Positions 1 through 7,401 of a stretch of DNA of 62,642 bases are shown here, piece after piece. A program made the translations under genes and the position numbers. The DNA comes from a virus. The DNA lies in the IMG/VR virus record IMGVR_UViG_3300046007_010469, positions 1 through 62,642 of that record. One strand, 5' to 3'. The notes under the pieces are model-generated. The model saw only the letters and a list, made by a program, of their open reading frames with translations, was not told where the DNA came from and ran no database searches. Within the stretch, counting starts at the first letter, position 1. Every line of letters starts with the position of its first letter.

Positions 1-670
1 TGGCGTAGTCGTTCGACCGCGCTTCTAGAAGTGTCGCATAGTCATTGGCGCGTGCAGCGAGCAAAGTACTGTAGTCGTTGGCTTGCGCAGCGAGCAGTGT
101 AACACCGTCATTAGCCTGTGCAGCTAGATAAGTGTTGTAGATGTTAGCGTCTAGAGCGTTATAGGTAGAGTAGTCATTCGCATAGGCACTGAGAAGAGTT
201 GCTCCATCATTCGACATCGCTGCGAGGTAGGTGCCGTAGTCGTTAGCAAGAGCTGCCTGATACGTGTTATAGATGTTGGCGTCTAGAGTGTTATAAGTAG
301 CGTAGTCGTTCGCGCGAGCACTGAGAAGAGTAGCTCCGTCATTCGACAGCGCCGCTAAAAGGGTGGAGTAGTCGTTTGCGCGATATTCACCCTGCAGCGT
401 GGTATATGTGCTATAGTCATTCGCGCGATATTCACCTTGCAGAGTGGTATAGGTGTTATAGTCGTTTGCCTGATAGCCCGAAGCACCTCCGCCGACATTA
501 CTAGCTACGTTGTTGATACGCGCGTCTAGAGTGGTATAAGTGCTATAGTCATTCGACAGCGCTGCCAGGTAGGTAGCATAGTCGTTGGCGAGAACGTTAA
601 CGCCGTTGACGATAATTGTGGTATTTGCCACAAGGCCAGATTTAAGAACAAAATCTTTAATGATTGCCAT
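1..670 (-). CDS. Tail-fibre-like repeat protein (partial, C-terminus off the left edge)
   Basis: The ATG at 670 follows an AAGGAA ribosome site and the frame stays open to the window edge. After a short N-terminus (about 28 residues) the protein is almost entirely tandem 11-residue units of the form [AS]NDYxTxLxAx, with variants such as ANDGATLLSAR and ANIYNTYLAAQ. A glycine-rich break (NVGGGAS) lies near residue 60. Eleven-residue periodicity is typical of right-handed coiled coils or fibrous shafts, so a trimeric fibre or whisker is likely. It is the last gene of a minus-strand virion block. I do not recognise a named family; the role is inferred from the repeats and neighbours. Confidence 0.75.
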   Translation of the reverse strand, partial: MAIIKDFVLKSGLVANTTIIVNGVNVLANDYATYLAALSNDYSTYTTLDARINNVASNVGGGASGYQANDYNTYTTLQGEYRANDYSTYTTLQGEYRANDYSTLLAALSNDGATLLSARANDYATYNTLDANIYNTYQAALANDYGTYLAAMSNDGATLLSAYANDYSTYNALDANIYNTYLAAQANDGVTLLAAQANDYSTLLAARANDYATLLEARSNDYA

Positions 671-681
671 AGTAGATTCCT

Positions 682-1347
682 TTATGCACTTAGGACAGTT
701 CTAAACACTTTGACAGTATTTACTGCGTAGGTCGGAGAGCCTAAGAGTCTTACAGTTGAATTAAAGATAGAAGCAGAGAATTCCATAAGTCGAGTGCCTT
801 GATTAATCACGGCGTATTCTGTCGCATAGATATTAGAGTCATCGTGAACTAAGAAGATCTCTGAAATCTCATACTCGTTCACACTCGCGCTGTAGACTTG
901 CACTTGATACTTTGCACTACGAAAATCACTTGCGCTCCACGAATCAATAATCTGATTCGGAACAGCCGTAGAAGTGGTCACAGTATAGGTGCCAAGTCCA
1001 ACTTCGCCAATTTGTAGATCAATGCGAGGATTGCTCTGATTGATACCAACCTTTGAGTTTGCAGCATCAATGTAGAGAACAGCATCGCCAAATCGCTTGT
1101 TGCCACCAATCTGCTGGTCGCCAGAGGTGCGGACGACAGTGTTATTGACCGCGATGCTAACGTTAGAGGCGAGGTTGCCGCCACCGCTAATACCATCACC
1201 GGCAATTACATAGGTGCCACCGAGAACTGCGTTACCACTCTCACCACGCGGTCCACGAGGGCCCACCACTGCCGGCGCATTAATAATAAGCCGGTCGGGA
1301 AGAGTAGTAACTGCATTCTGGTTAACAAAGACTGTAACGGTGGTCAT
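682..1347 (-). CDS. Virion structural / short-fibre protein with collagen-like segment
   Basis: 221 residues. A short collagen-like stretch (GPRGPRGESG, about residues 29-38) is followed by a glycine/asparagine-rich region. The C-terminal ~100 residues (SWSASDFRSAKYQVQVYS onward) form a beta-rich domain of the kind seen in structural proteins of T4-like cyanophages. The start overlaps the upstream gene by 4 nt, pointing to translational coupling. Probably a fibre or baseplate-attached virion component; the exact position in the particle cannot be read from sequence. Confidence 0.75.
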   Translation of the reverse strand: MTTVTVFVNQNAVTTLPDRLIINAPAVVGPRGPRGESGNAVLGGTYVIAGDGISGGGNLASNVSIAVNNTVVRTSGDQQIGGNKRFGDAVLYIDAANSKVGINQSNPRIDLQIGEVGLGTYTVTTSTAVPNQIIDSWSASDFRSAKYQVQVYSASVNEYEISEIFLVHDDSNIYATEYAVINQGTRLMEFSASIFNSTVRLLGSPTYAVNTVKVFRTVLSA

Positions 1348-1730
1348 TCTACCACTGATCCTTGTACTTCAAATCGACCTTCAATGAGCGGAGTGACGAC
1401 TCCATCACTATCGGTAATGTTGAGCTGATAGCGAGCCACAAAGGCTCCAATGTTAGCCGAGTTCGCCGCAGTCATAAACAATCGTAAATTGCCGTTCGCA
1501 CCGTCTTCACGCTCTTCGGCTGGACCGCTTAAGTAGATAAAGCCGTTAGCCGTCAACGCGGTGTTGAACTCCACGAGCAGCGGAAACTGAGGTAGCTCGC
1601 GCACCTGCAACTTCGCAGTATACCCACTCATGTCAATCGGAGTGCCAGCACTATCCCGATAGGAGATTGGCAGATCAAAGGTTGCCGCTTGTTGTAAGAT
1701 GATGTCGTATCGACCGGGAAGTGCTGTCAC
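1344..1730 (-). CDS. Phage tail-associated beta-rich protein
   Basis: 128 residues. It starts LPGRYDIILQQAATFDLPISY and continues with a beta-rich pattern (YTAKLQVRE, YQLNITDSDG, GRFEVQG). That layout matches small Ig-like or BppU-N-like proteins carried beside fibre genes in T4-like marine phages. It overlaps both neighbours by 4 nt, so it is translated as part of the same minus-strand operon. An adaptor for a fibre is the most likely role; no catalytic motif is visible. Confidence 0.65.
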   Translation of the reverse strand: MTALPGRYDIILQQAATFDLPISYRDSAGTPIDMSGYTAKLQVRELPQFPLLVEFNTALTANGFIYLSGPAEEREDGANGNLRLFMTAANSANIGAFVARYQLNITDSDGVVTPLIEGRFEVQGSVVE

Positions 1731-2179
1731 TTGTCGTCATCCTGATTAAAGAGGTCATTCATGAGAGTAGTGTAGTTATTCGTATTATTATTGACCTGCA
1801 CGGCAGTAGTCGGAGCTCGCGGACGAGCCTCTTTATCCATATCGTTTAGCAGTTTCATCCAGTCAAGCAAATCACGCTTTGACCACACACCGGTTTCGGC
1901 CGCTTCGGCAAGCTTCTCATCAACAACCCGATTGATAATCTGCATGCGACGCACTCGATTTAAGTAACCTTGACTCATGTACACAGCATCAACGTATCGA
2001 CGAATCTCACTACGCTCGACAATCGCCGTCACTTGATCTGTGCTGAGACCGGTCGCCTCAGCGATGCTCGGAATGCTCTTGCCACAGAGTAGTTCGTTCG
2101 CAACTAAGAGGTGCTGCGGGTCGAGTTCTGGCGCCTCGAGAGCGGCGTTAAGGTTTTCGCTATAGGTAAGAGCTGTCAT
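1727..2179 (-). CDS. Candidate small terminase subunit (gp16-like) or HTH protein
   Basis: 150 residues. A helix-turn-helix-like segment (SIPSIAEATGLSTDQVTAIVE, about residues 36-56) sits in a helical N-terminal half. A basic central helix (YLNRVRRMQIINRVV) and a polar, Asn-rich acidic tail (VNNNTNNYTTLMNDLF) follow. HTH plus a helical oligomerisation region is the usual plan of phage small terminases, and the gene lies among virion genes as in T4-like phages. No decisive signature is present, so the call is inference; a generic DNA-binding protein is the alternative. Confidence 0.55.
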   Translation of the reverse strand: MTALTYSENLNAALEAPELDPQHLLVANELLCGKSIPSIAEATGLSTDQVTAIVERSEIRRYVDAVYMSQGYLNRVRRMQIINRVVDEKLAEAAETGVWSKRDLLDWMKLLNDMDKEARPRAPTTAVQVNNNTNNYTTLMNDLFNQDDDK

Positions 2180-2613
2180 CGTTGGTACAGTGCCTCAAGT
2201 TTAAATAGTGCCACACCGTAGGGTGCGTTTAGTCCCGTATCTGTTTCCACTGAAAGAATGCGAATCTCTTCAAAAGCGGGATACACGCGTTTAATCCATT
2301 GCATGATATGTTCCATGTCTTGCGCGAGCAGTTCGCCACTCTCTTCAACATAGTGGTCGAGCGTATACCCGCGAGCCTCCATCGTGAGCACGTGAAACTT
2401 ATTACGGTCGCCATAGTTGAAGTAGTCTTCGCGCTCGACAGTGAGGAATATGCTCGGAAAGTTGCTAATCTCGTCAAAGAATTTGTACCCGCGATAGACG
2501 TCGCGATGTACATTATAGTTGAAACGATAGTCAGGGTCGTAGGGTGAGATTCCGCCGTCAATCTTTGAGAACTCGCGGATTAACGCATTAACGATATCTA
2601 TAGAAGTTGTCAT
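2176..2613 (-). CDS. Candidate neck / tail-completion protein
   Basis: 145 residues, first gene of the minus-strand virion operon, with a good promoter immediately upstream. It opens IVNALIREFSKIDGG and has an alpha/beta pattern with FPSI(F)L and EARGYTLDHYVEESGELLAQDMEHIM. I associate this pattern with tail-terminator or tail-completion proteins of T4-like cyanophages. Translation is coupled to the next gene by a 4-nt overlap. Function is inferred from similarity of pattern and position only. Confidence 0.55.
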   Translation of the reverse strand: MTTSIDIVNALIREFSKIDGGISPYDPDYRFNYNVHRDVYRGYKFFDEISNFPSIFLTVEREDYFNYGDRNKFHVLTMEARGYTLDHYVEESGELLAQDMEHIMQWIKRVYPAFEEIRILSVETDTGLNAPYGVALFKLEALYQR

Positions 2614-2618
2614 ACTTT

Positions 2619-2647
2619 ATTATATGAGATATACGCTAGATTGTCAA
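2619..2647 (-). promoter_or_regulatory. Sigma-70-type promoter of the virion operon
   Basis: TTGACA (2647-2642), a 17-bp spacer and TATAAT (2624-2619), both hexamers perfect, with the start codon 6 nt below the -10. The leader would be extremely short or absent, so a second promoter or leaderless translation is possible. Confidence 0.7.
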
Positions 2648-2986
2648 AGAGAATTTTCAAAAAAAGTTTCAGAGTGATTAGTGAGTTATAGGCGATGAAA
2701 TCTACAAAAACTACGAAACTATTGAAGATGTAGCAGTGACGAATGAATGAAAAGCGTTGAATATATTGAAATTGACTAATAAATGGAAATTGACTAATGA
2801 ATGGAGAGTGACGAAGTCACACGTGCGGGGTCGGTTTTGCAAAAAATCCCGTAAAGTTTTCGTCCGGTAGTGGGCCCGTCAAAAAATTGACACGCAGTCC
2901 TAAGAACCGCCCAGCCTCACCCCTCGCCGCAACCGGGCGCGAAATAAAATTATTTTTATTTTTTTTTAGAAAAAAGCAATATGCCC
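2648..2986. other. AT-rich non-coding boundary with direct repeats and a dyad
   Basis: No convincing gene. An 18-bp direct repeat (GAAATTGACTAATRAATG) stands in tandem at 2768-2785 and 2786-2803. It is followed by the 13-bp dyad GTGACGAAGTCAC at 2808-2820. The same dyad recurs at 16434-16446, at the other edge of the GC-rich cassette island. Base composition changes abruptly to GC-rich just after it. Confidence 0.6.
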
Positions 2987-3002
2987 CCGCCCCTAGGGGC
3001 GG
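2987..3002 (-). terminator. Perfect palindrome spanning the stop codon of the HNH gene
   Basis: CCGCCCCTAGGGGCGG is a perfect 16-bp palindrome with the TAG stop of the HNH gene at its centre. On the minus strand a T6 run follows about 20 nt later, so termination is plausible but the geometry is not classical. Confidence 0.4.
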
Positions 3003-3322
3003 AAGGGCTGGGCCATCCGACCGAGCGAGCCATGCTCGGCGCGCTGAAGGTATGCAGCCCATGCAGCCCGGCGGCTCATCACAACGGCGGGCTCGAGGGT
3101 ATAGGTGGCGAAGGCGCGGAAGGCGACATTCTTCTTGCCCTGCACGCGGTTGCAGCGGCCGCACATGCGAAGCAGGTTGTCCTCGGTTGCAGCGCCGCCG
3201 TTGGCTTCGGCGATGATATGGCCGCACTCGTCGGCATCCCAGGTCCCGCAGACGACGCAGCAGTTGTGACGCGCGAGAACGATGGCGCGGGTGGCGGCGG
3301 CGATCTTTTCTTTCGTGGCCAT
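2993..3322 (-). CDS. HNH endonuclease (short)
   Basis: 109 residues. The HNH core reads CVVCGTWDADECGHI, then GGAATEDNLLRMCGRCNR, with two Cys pairs that would bind a structural zinc and the His of the ECGHI strand as general base. I chose the ATG at 3322 because AAGGAGA precedes it; an upstream in-frame ATG lacks a site. It is the only minus-strand gene of the GC-rich island and has its own TTGCAA-N17-TATATC promoter. Probably a mobile homing-type nuclease; cleavage target unknown. Confidence 0.8.
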   Translation of the reverse strand: MATKEKIAAATRAIVLARHNCCVVCGTWDADECGHIIAEANGGAATEDNLLRMCGRCNRVQGKKNVAFRAFATYTLEPAVVMSRRAAWAAYLQRAEHGSLGRMAQPFRP

Positions 3323-3352
3323 CTCGGGGTCTCCTTTGCTTCCCATGCCTAA

Positions 3353-3381
3353 GATATAAGGCGCGGCGCAGAGGATTGCAA
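3353..3381 (-). promoter_or_regulatory. Promoter of the minus-strand HNH gene
   Basis: TTGCAA (3381-3376), 17 bp, TATATC (3358-3353). Sequence after the -10 (TTAGGCAT) resembles the plus-strand cassette promoters of this part of the island. Confidence 0.55.
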
Positions 3382-3437
3382 GAGGGAATCGAGATTATTT
3401 TATTGCTTTGTTTGCCTCGCACGCGCAACATTCTTGC

Positions 3438-3481
3438 GTTCACGGTTTGTTCCGCGTTCACGATTTGTTCACGGTTTGTTC
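3438..3481. promoter_or_regulatory. Triple GTTC-N7-GTTC (LexA-like) site
   Basis: Three copies of GTTCACGRTTTGTTC at 3438-3452, 3456-3470 and 3467-3481, the last two sharing a GTTC. GTTC-N7-GTTC is the established SOS-box form of Alphaproteobacteria. The cluster lies between the divergent HNH promoter (56 bp away) and the first plus-strand cassette. Single copies precede other promoters at a fixed distance, so an activator or a phage-encoded regulator is also possible. Confidence 0.6.
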
Positions 3482-3498
3482 TCCTGCTGCGCCGCCCG

Positions 3499-3584
3499 GA
3501 ACAAAAGGTGAACATGCCAATCGCAAAATAATTTTAGGAAACCTCAATTTTCCCCTTGAAGTCTGCCACGCGATGCACTATGTT
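3499..3584 (+). promoter_or_regulatory. Class-A cassette promoter with LexA-like site
   Basis: GAAC-N7-GAAC site at 3499-3513, an AT-rich stretch (CGCAAAATAATTTT), then TTGAAG (3556-3561), 17 bp, TATGTT (3579-3584). The site ends 42 bp above the -35, the same distance as in the next cassettes. Serves the gene starting at 3610. Confidence 0.6.
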
Positions 3585-3609
3585 CTAGGCATAGAGAAGG
3601 AGAGACGCC

Positions 3610-4095
3610 ATGACCAAAGACGACGATCTGGTGAAGAGGCTTCGGGATAGGGCGAAACAAGAGAGACTTATTCAAGCCAATAACGAAGCTGTGGCGGCTG
3701 CGTTGATGGGCCAGCGCCTTCTGTTCGATCAGGGTCATCGCAGCCCCTCCAATACCTACGCTGTTCGTCTGTCTCTGGACCACGAGAAATGCGCGAGACA
3801 GGACGCCGAGCTAGCCGCTGATTGGGACGAAGCAGCCGACCACATCGAAGCCCTGACTGAGGCCCGCGATACGATGGGCCACTTGTGGGCTAAAGAAGCC
3901 GCTGAGAGACAAGTGGCCCTTGGTCGCATTGATGAGTTAGAGGCCAAGCTGGCGAAGGCGGTGGAGGCGCTTCTCCTTGCCCGTGTCCATGTTGCCAACA
4001 ATGAGCAGGGATGGAGCGTGGGTCGGGCCTCTGCGCGATCTGACCTAGAGATTATCAACGCCACGCTGGCCGAGATTGAGGGAGACAAGCCATGA
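3610..4095 (+). CDS. Phage protein of unknown function, helical / coiled-coil
   Basis: 161 residues, charged and helical, with WDEAADHIEALTEARD near the middle and a coiled-coil segment (GRIDELEAKLAKAVEALLLA). This is the style of Ea22/Ead-like accessory proteins in phages of Rhizobiales, which have no settled function. GAGAAGGAGAGACGCC gives a strong ribosome site. It heads a three-gene unit whose next start overlaps its stop by 4 nt. Confidence 0.7.
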   Translation: MTKDDDLVKRLRDRAKQERLIQANNEAVAAALMGQRLLFDQGHRSPSNTYAVRLSLDHEKCARQDAELAADWDEAADHIEALTEARDTMGHLWAKEAAERQVALGRIDELEAKLAKAVEALLLARVHVANNEQGWSVGRASARSDLEIINATLAEIEGDKP

Positions 4096-4277
4096 CCGAC
4101 GACCTCATGCTGCGGCTGCGAAACTGCTATAATCTCCTTGAAGATGAAGGGCACTATGTCAAAGCCAATACGGTGCATCTTGCTACCGCCACGCTGGCGA
4201 GCGTGCGCGACATCACGCTTGGCACGATTGAACGGCTTGAAGCCGAGCTTGCCGACCTGAAACGTCTGTTCGCCTAA
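4092..4277 (+). CDS. Small helical phage protein, unknown function
   Basis: 61 residues (MTDDLMLRLRNCYNLL...). Overlaps the upstream stop by 4 nt, so it is probably translated by re-initiation. Its C-terminal helix (TIERLEAELADLKRLFA) has leucine/isoleucine heptads like those of the upstream protein, hinting that the two may interact. No known domain recognised. Confidence 0.6.
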   Translation: MTDDLMLRLRNCYNLLEDEGHYVKANTVHLATATLASVRDITLGTIERLEAELADLKRLFA

Positions 4278-4287
4278 GGGGGGAACC

Positions 4288-4470
4288 ATGGAAAACCTAG
4301 ATGCAATCCGCGCGCGGTTTCAGGAAGCTTGCAATGCCTATGCGATAACAAGCGGCGCCGCGTCGCATTACTATGAAGGCGTTATGACAGGCATAATCGA
4401 CGCCGTGGCCGCGATGCTTAGCATTAGCTGGATCGAGGCCGACGTTTTGCTAAGAAAAACAAAGGATTAG
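4288..4470 (+). CDS. Small phage protein, unknown function
   Basis: 60 residues (MENLDAIRARFQEACNAYAI...). AGGGGGGAACC provides the ribosome site after a 10-nt gap. The mid-region (GVMTGIIDAVAAMLSISW) is hydrophobic enough for an amphipathic or weak membrane helix. Its stop codon forms part of the left arm of the following stem-loop repeat, so gene end and repeat are physically merged. Confidence 0.6.
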   Translation: MENLDAIRARFQEACNAYAITSGAASHYYEGVMTGIIDAVAAMLSISWIEADVLLRKTKD

Positions 4471-4621
4471 GCGGGGCGGCGGCAGCCGCCCTAAACCTTT
4501 GAAAACGCTTAGTTTTTGCTGTCGAGGCGCCAGCCGGAACAAAACATGAACATGCCAACCGCAAAATAATTTTGAAAAAACGCAAAAAAGGCTTGACGTC
4601 TAGCGCGGGACGCCCTATATT
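4461..4621 (+). promoter_or_regulatory. PeSL-like module 1: stem-loop, LexA-like site, class-A promoter
   Basis: Stem-loop 4461-4503 (arms AAAGGATTAG / CTAAACCTTT). GAAC-N7-GAAC at 4537-4551. Promoter TTGACG (4593-4598), 17 bp, TATATT (4616-4621). Serves the 43-codon gene at 4648. Confidence 0.65.
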
Positions 4622-4647
4622 CAATTCATAGGCAAAGGAGAGACGCC

Positions 4648-4779
4648 ATGACTCGCATCCACTCTGGAACTACTCGCTACCTCGCAAAGATTGAAGCGGA
4701 ACTTAAAACGCTAGGCTATACTATCACCTCTCGCAAGACTTGGGCTGATGGTAAGCAGACCTGGGTTTTTACTAGATAA
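4648..4779 (+). CDS. 43-residue basic protein, unknown function
   Basis: MTRIHSGTTRYLAKIEAELK begins a 43-residue product ending QTWVFTR. GGCAAAGGAGAGACGCC is an excellent ribosome site and a complete cassette promoter precedes it, which is the main reason for accepting so short a gene. Predicted helix followed by two short strands. Confidence 0.6.
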   Translation: MTRIHSGTTRYLAKIEAELKTLGYTITSRKTWADGKQTWVFTR

Positions 4780-4791
4780 AACAAAGAGTTA

Positions 4792-4944
4792 GCAGGGGGT
4801 GCCGCCCCTGCCAACCCCTTGATCTTACACGCTTTTTCGGCGGCAGGCGCCGACCGGAGAACAAAAGGTGAACAGCCCGAGCGCAAACTTTTTTAGAAAA
4901 AAAGCAAAAAAGCCCTTGAAGTCCGGCGCGGGAAGCCCTATATT
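4792..4944 (+). promoter_or_regulatory. PeSL-like module 2
   Basis: Stem-loop 4792-4822. LexA-like site 4859-4873. TTGAAG (4916-4921), 17 bp, TATATT (4939-4944). Serves the gene at 4970; the site-to--35 distance is again 42 bp. Confidence 0.65.
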
Positions 4945-4969
4945 CTAAGCATAGAGAAGGAGAACCGCC

Positions 4970-5173
4970 ATGACTCGCAACGTCCTCGTCACCGCTCAAA
5001 CCGAAAAAGCCGTCTGCATCGGCGCTAACACTTGGATTGCTCGCTCGCAGATTGTCGAGATGGTCGAGTTGGATGATATGTCGCAGATGGTCGATTGCGG
5101 TGCGGTCGAGCGTGTCGGCATCCCCCACGCTATCATCGTGACAGACAAGGCAGCCCAACGGGCAGGCTGGTAA
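4970..5173 (+). CDS. Small phage protein, unknown function
   Basis: 67 residues (MTRNVLVTAQTEKAVCIGAN...). Compact, mostly beta, with CIGANTWIARSQIVEM and an acidic VELDDMSQMVDCG. GAGAAGGAGAACCGCC is the ribosome site. Monocistronic within its own cassette. No family recognised. Confidence 0.6.
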   Translation: MTRNVLVTAQTEKAVCIGANTWIARSQIVEMVELDDMSQMVDCGAVERVGIPHAIIVTDKAAQRAGW

Positions 5174-5184
5174 AAGACAATCTT

Positions 5185-5351
5185 TTGAAGGGCTTAAGAG
5201 GCGGGGCGCAAGCCCCGCTAAGCCTTTGAAAAGATTAATTTTTTCTGTAGGTGGCGCCGATTTTAGCATAGGGAAAAAAGCGTGTCAAGCGAAAAAAAAT
5301 TGCGGTGATGCGATTTTTCCTCTTGAAGTCCGGCACAGTCGGACCTATATT
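5185..5351 (+). promoter_or_regulatory. PeSL-like module 3
   Basis: Stem-loop 5185-5230 (GCGGGGC / GCCCCGC inner stem). TTGAAG (5323-5328), 17 bp, TATATT (5346-5351). No GAAC-N7-GAAC site is seen in this copy. Serves the HAD gene at 5377. Confidence 0.65.
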
Positions 5352-5376
5352 CTAAGGAACAGGAAAGGAAACGGCC

Positions 5377-5859
5377 ATGTCCTACAAGCGCGTCATGATC
5401 TTCGACCTCGACGAAACCCTCGTTGATTCTAAGCATCGCACCCCGAACCGTCCCGACGGGACGCTAGACCTTGCCGGATACTTTCGCAATAAGACGCGCG
5501 AAAATATCATGCGCGATACACTCCTGCCGCTTGCGTCGGTTTTCAAATCGCTCGACCGCAACGAAAACTATGTCGTGATTTGCACGGCTCGTGCAATGAA
5601 TTGCGATGATTTCGACTTTCTCGCAATTCACGGAATTCAATTCCACGCAATTATGCGTCGTCCGTTGGACGGTTCCGAAAATCACATTCCGGACGGACAA
5701 TTGAAATTGCGGAAGATTAAGCGTCTGATGAATCTGCGTCAATTCCGCGGTTTGCCAGTCACAATGTTTGATGATGCGAAACCCGTTATCTCTGCAATTC
5801 GTCGCGCTGGAATGGTTTGCATTAATGCAATTACTGCCAATCGGAAATTGGAGGCGTAA
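5377..5859 (+). CDS. HAD-superfamily phosphatase, copy A
   Basis: 160 residues. HAD motif I is IFDLDETLVDS (about residues 8-18; nucleophile and acid Asp), motif II threonine lies in VVICTAR, and LRKIKR plus MFDDAKP supply the motif III Lys and motif IV Asp pair. Length and motif spacing suit small phage phosphatases related to the 3'-phosphatase domain of polynucleotide kinase. A close paralogue stands at 13823. Substrate (DNA/RNA end or small metabolite) is not predictable here. Confidence 0.85.
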   Translation: MSYKRVMIFDLDETLVDSKHRTPNRPDGTLDLAGYFRNKTRENIMRDTLLPLASVFKSLDRNENYVVICTARAMNCDDFDFLAIHGIQFHAIMRRPLDGSENHIPDGQLKLRKIKRLMNLRQFRGLPVTMFDDAKPVISAIRRAGMVCINAITANRKLEA

Positions 5860-5877
5860 TTAAAACGCTAACATTTT

Positions 5878-6100
5878 CAAGGCGTTAGGAGGCGGGGCGC
5901 AAGCTGCCCCAAGCCTTTGAAAAGATTGACTTTTCTGTGGGCGGCGCCGACGGGAACAAAACGTGAACACGGTCGAACGTATGCTGCAATGCAGCATTTC
6001 AGGCGCCGATTTTATGGTCCCTCGCGCATCGTGTCAAGCGAAAAAAAATCGTGCGGCGTGCATTTTTCCTCTTGAAGTCGGGCGCGAAGGCCCCTATATT
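5878..6100 (+). promoter_or_regulatory. PeSL-like module 4 with a long insert
   Basis: Stem-loop 5878-5920. LexA-like site 5954-5968. TTGAAG (6072-6077), 17 bp, TATATT (6095-6100). About 60 bp of extra sequence separates site and promoter relative to modules 1 and 2; part of it matches module 3. Serves the HNH gene at 6125. Confidence 0.6.
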
Positions 6101-6124
6101 CTAAGGAACAGAGGAGAGAACGAC

Positions 6125-6469
6125 ATGGCAAAAAAGGCTGTCCCCGCGAAACTCGCCGCCGCTGTCAAAGCGCGTGACAACCATATCTGCCGCGCTTGCG
6201 GGTTCGGCGGTTCGGTCAACTATGCCTTCGCGCTGGAATGTGACCATATCGTGCCGGAAAGCGCGGGCGGCGCAACCACGCTGGACAATCTGCAATGCCT
6301 GTGCGGCGCGTGCAATCGCGCCAAGGGCAATCGGTTCGCCCGTCAGTTTCGCGTTCGGGTCGCGACCGCCACCGAGGAAATCTGGTCGCATAATCAACGG
6401 GTTATGTGGACCGCGTTCGCGGCGCTCACGGAAAGCGACCTCGCCACCCGCCTGAGAAAACTCAAATGA
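6125..6469 (+). CDS. HNH endonuclease
   Basis: 114 residues. Core: CRACGFGGS, LECDHIVPESAGGA, DNLQCLCGACNRAKGN, i.e. CxxC, the ECDHI general-base strand, the Asn, and the second CxxC. The ATG at 6125 has GAGGAGAGAACGAC before it. It resembles the HNH product at 2993 in size and layout and may be a diverged duplicate. Likely a homing-type or McrA-like nuclease. Confidence 0.85.
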   Translation: MAKKAVPAKLAAAVKARDNHICRACGFGGSVNYAFALECDHIVPESAGGATTLDNLQCLCGACNRAKGNRFARQFRVRVATATEEIWSHNQRVMWTAFAALTESDLATRLRKLK

Positions 6470-6471
6470 AA

Positions 6472-6520
6472 TCAAGGGGTTGGGCCGTTCACGCTTTGTT
6501 CCCCCGGCCCCCGCCGCGCA
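6472..6520 (+). repeat. Degenerate stem-loop copy 5 containing a LexA-like site
   Basis: Left arm ATCAAGGGGTTGGG is present but the right arm is lost. The loop carries GTTC-N7-GTTC at 6487-6501. Looks like the junction between the two classes of cassette promoter. Confidence 0.45.
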
Positions 6521-6741
6521 GGGCGGAACCTAGTTAAAAGTCGAAAGTTGACCTTCTACTATGGCGCGAGCTGCGCTCGCGCCAATGTGCAAAGTTGAAA
6601 ATAAGTGTAAAAAACTATGCAAAAACAAAAGTATGCAAGTCATCGTGGTAGCAGACGTAAGCTATTGACGTATCACAGAAATATAGTGCTTGTGTGTTGT
6701 TGTGTTATCTGCTAGTATTAACTTACAAAAGGAGATCTACT
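6521..6741 (+). other. Leader region with hairpin and promoter
   Basis: Contains the hairpin GGCGCGAGC-TGC-GCTCGCGCC (6562-6583) and, before the next gene, TTGTGT-N17-TAGTAT. The motif GTGCAAAGTTGAAA occurs here and again near 7889. No gene seen. Confidence 0.4.
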
Positions 6742-7098
6742 ATGTCGGTTGGAAAATATTCACCTCTTTGCCCTCACGCAAGCGAGCCTAATTGGGATGC
6801 TTACAGGTTTAACTGTTATGGCGAAGTTCCTACTAAATGGAACCAAGAAGTTGCCAATTCCGGTGTTGTCTATGATGAAAAAACCATGTTCGACAACTAC
6901 GATGACGAAGGTTTTGATAGATATGGCTACTCTGCCTTTGACATTGAAGGTAACTATGTTGGCATTGGCAACGGGATCGATCGTTTTGGTTATACCGAAA
7001 TGGACTACCTGCAGGATTCGATCAATGGTGGCGATCTTCATGACGATGTTCGGTATCAAAAACCTATGACTTCTTTTATTCGCATCCAGGAAACCTAA
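6742..7098 (+). CDS. Acidic, aromatic-rich protein, unknown function
   Basis: 118 residues, strongly acidic and rich in Tyr, Gly and Asp, with FDRYGYSAFDIEGNYVG and a later near-repeat DRFGYTEMDYL. The repeated YGYxxxD units suggest a small beta-structured domain. Chosen start has AAAGGAGATCTAC upstream; a longer frame lacks one. No family recognised. Confidence 0.65.
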   Translation: MSVGKYSPLCPHASEPNWDAYRFNCYGEVPTKWNQEVANSGVVYDEKTMFDNYDDEGFDRYGYSAFDIEGNYVGIGNGIDRFGYTEMDYLQDSINGGDLHDDVRYQKPMTSFIRIQET

Positions 7099-7104
7099 TA
7101 AAAA

Positions 7105-7197
7105 CAAGGGGTTAACCACCCCGGCGCCCCGCGGGCCAAGCCCTTGAAATCATATGCAAAAATAAGGGTTGACACGCCCATTCGTCTATGCAATAAG
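7105..7197 (+). promoter_or_regulatory. PeSL-like module 6
   Basis: Stem-loop 7105-7148. TTGACA (7169-7174), 14 bp, TGC and AATAAG (7192-7197). First of the class-B promoters, which have an extended -10. Start codon 119 bp from the loop start. Confidence 0.65.
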
Positions 7198-7223
7198 AGG
7201 CTATGAACAGACAGGAGACTGCC

Positions 7224-7355
7224 ATGACCGCCATCGAACAAGCCGCCCGCCTTGAAATCCTGCTCGTCCAACTGAACGCCGTTCTGAACGCTCAGGCATC
7301 TGATGCAATTAAACTCGAAATTATTCGGGAACATGTAGCGCGTGCGTCAAAATAA
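7224..7355 (+). CDS. 43-residue helical protein
   Basis: MTAIEQAARLEILLVQLNAV begins a 43-residue, almost wholly helical product ending EHVARASK. ACAGGAGACTGCC is the ribosome site and a complete cassette promoter precedes. Unknown function. Confidence 0.55.
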   Translation: MTAIEQAARLEILLVQLNAVLNAQASDAIKLEIIREHVARASK

Positions 7356-7401
7356 ACCTTGACAAAGGCTAAAACTTCTGGTAAATTGAAAGGATGCTGA
7401 A

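Noticed and set aside
2817-3515. 232-residue Arg-rich open frame on the minus strand
   Set aside because: It is a frame shadow of the HNH gene in GC-rich DNA with low-complexity composition and no ribosome site.
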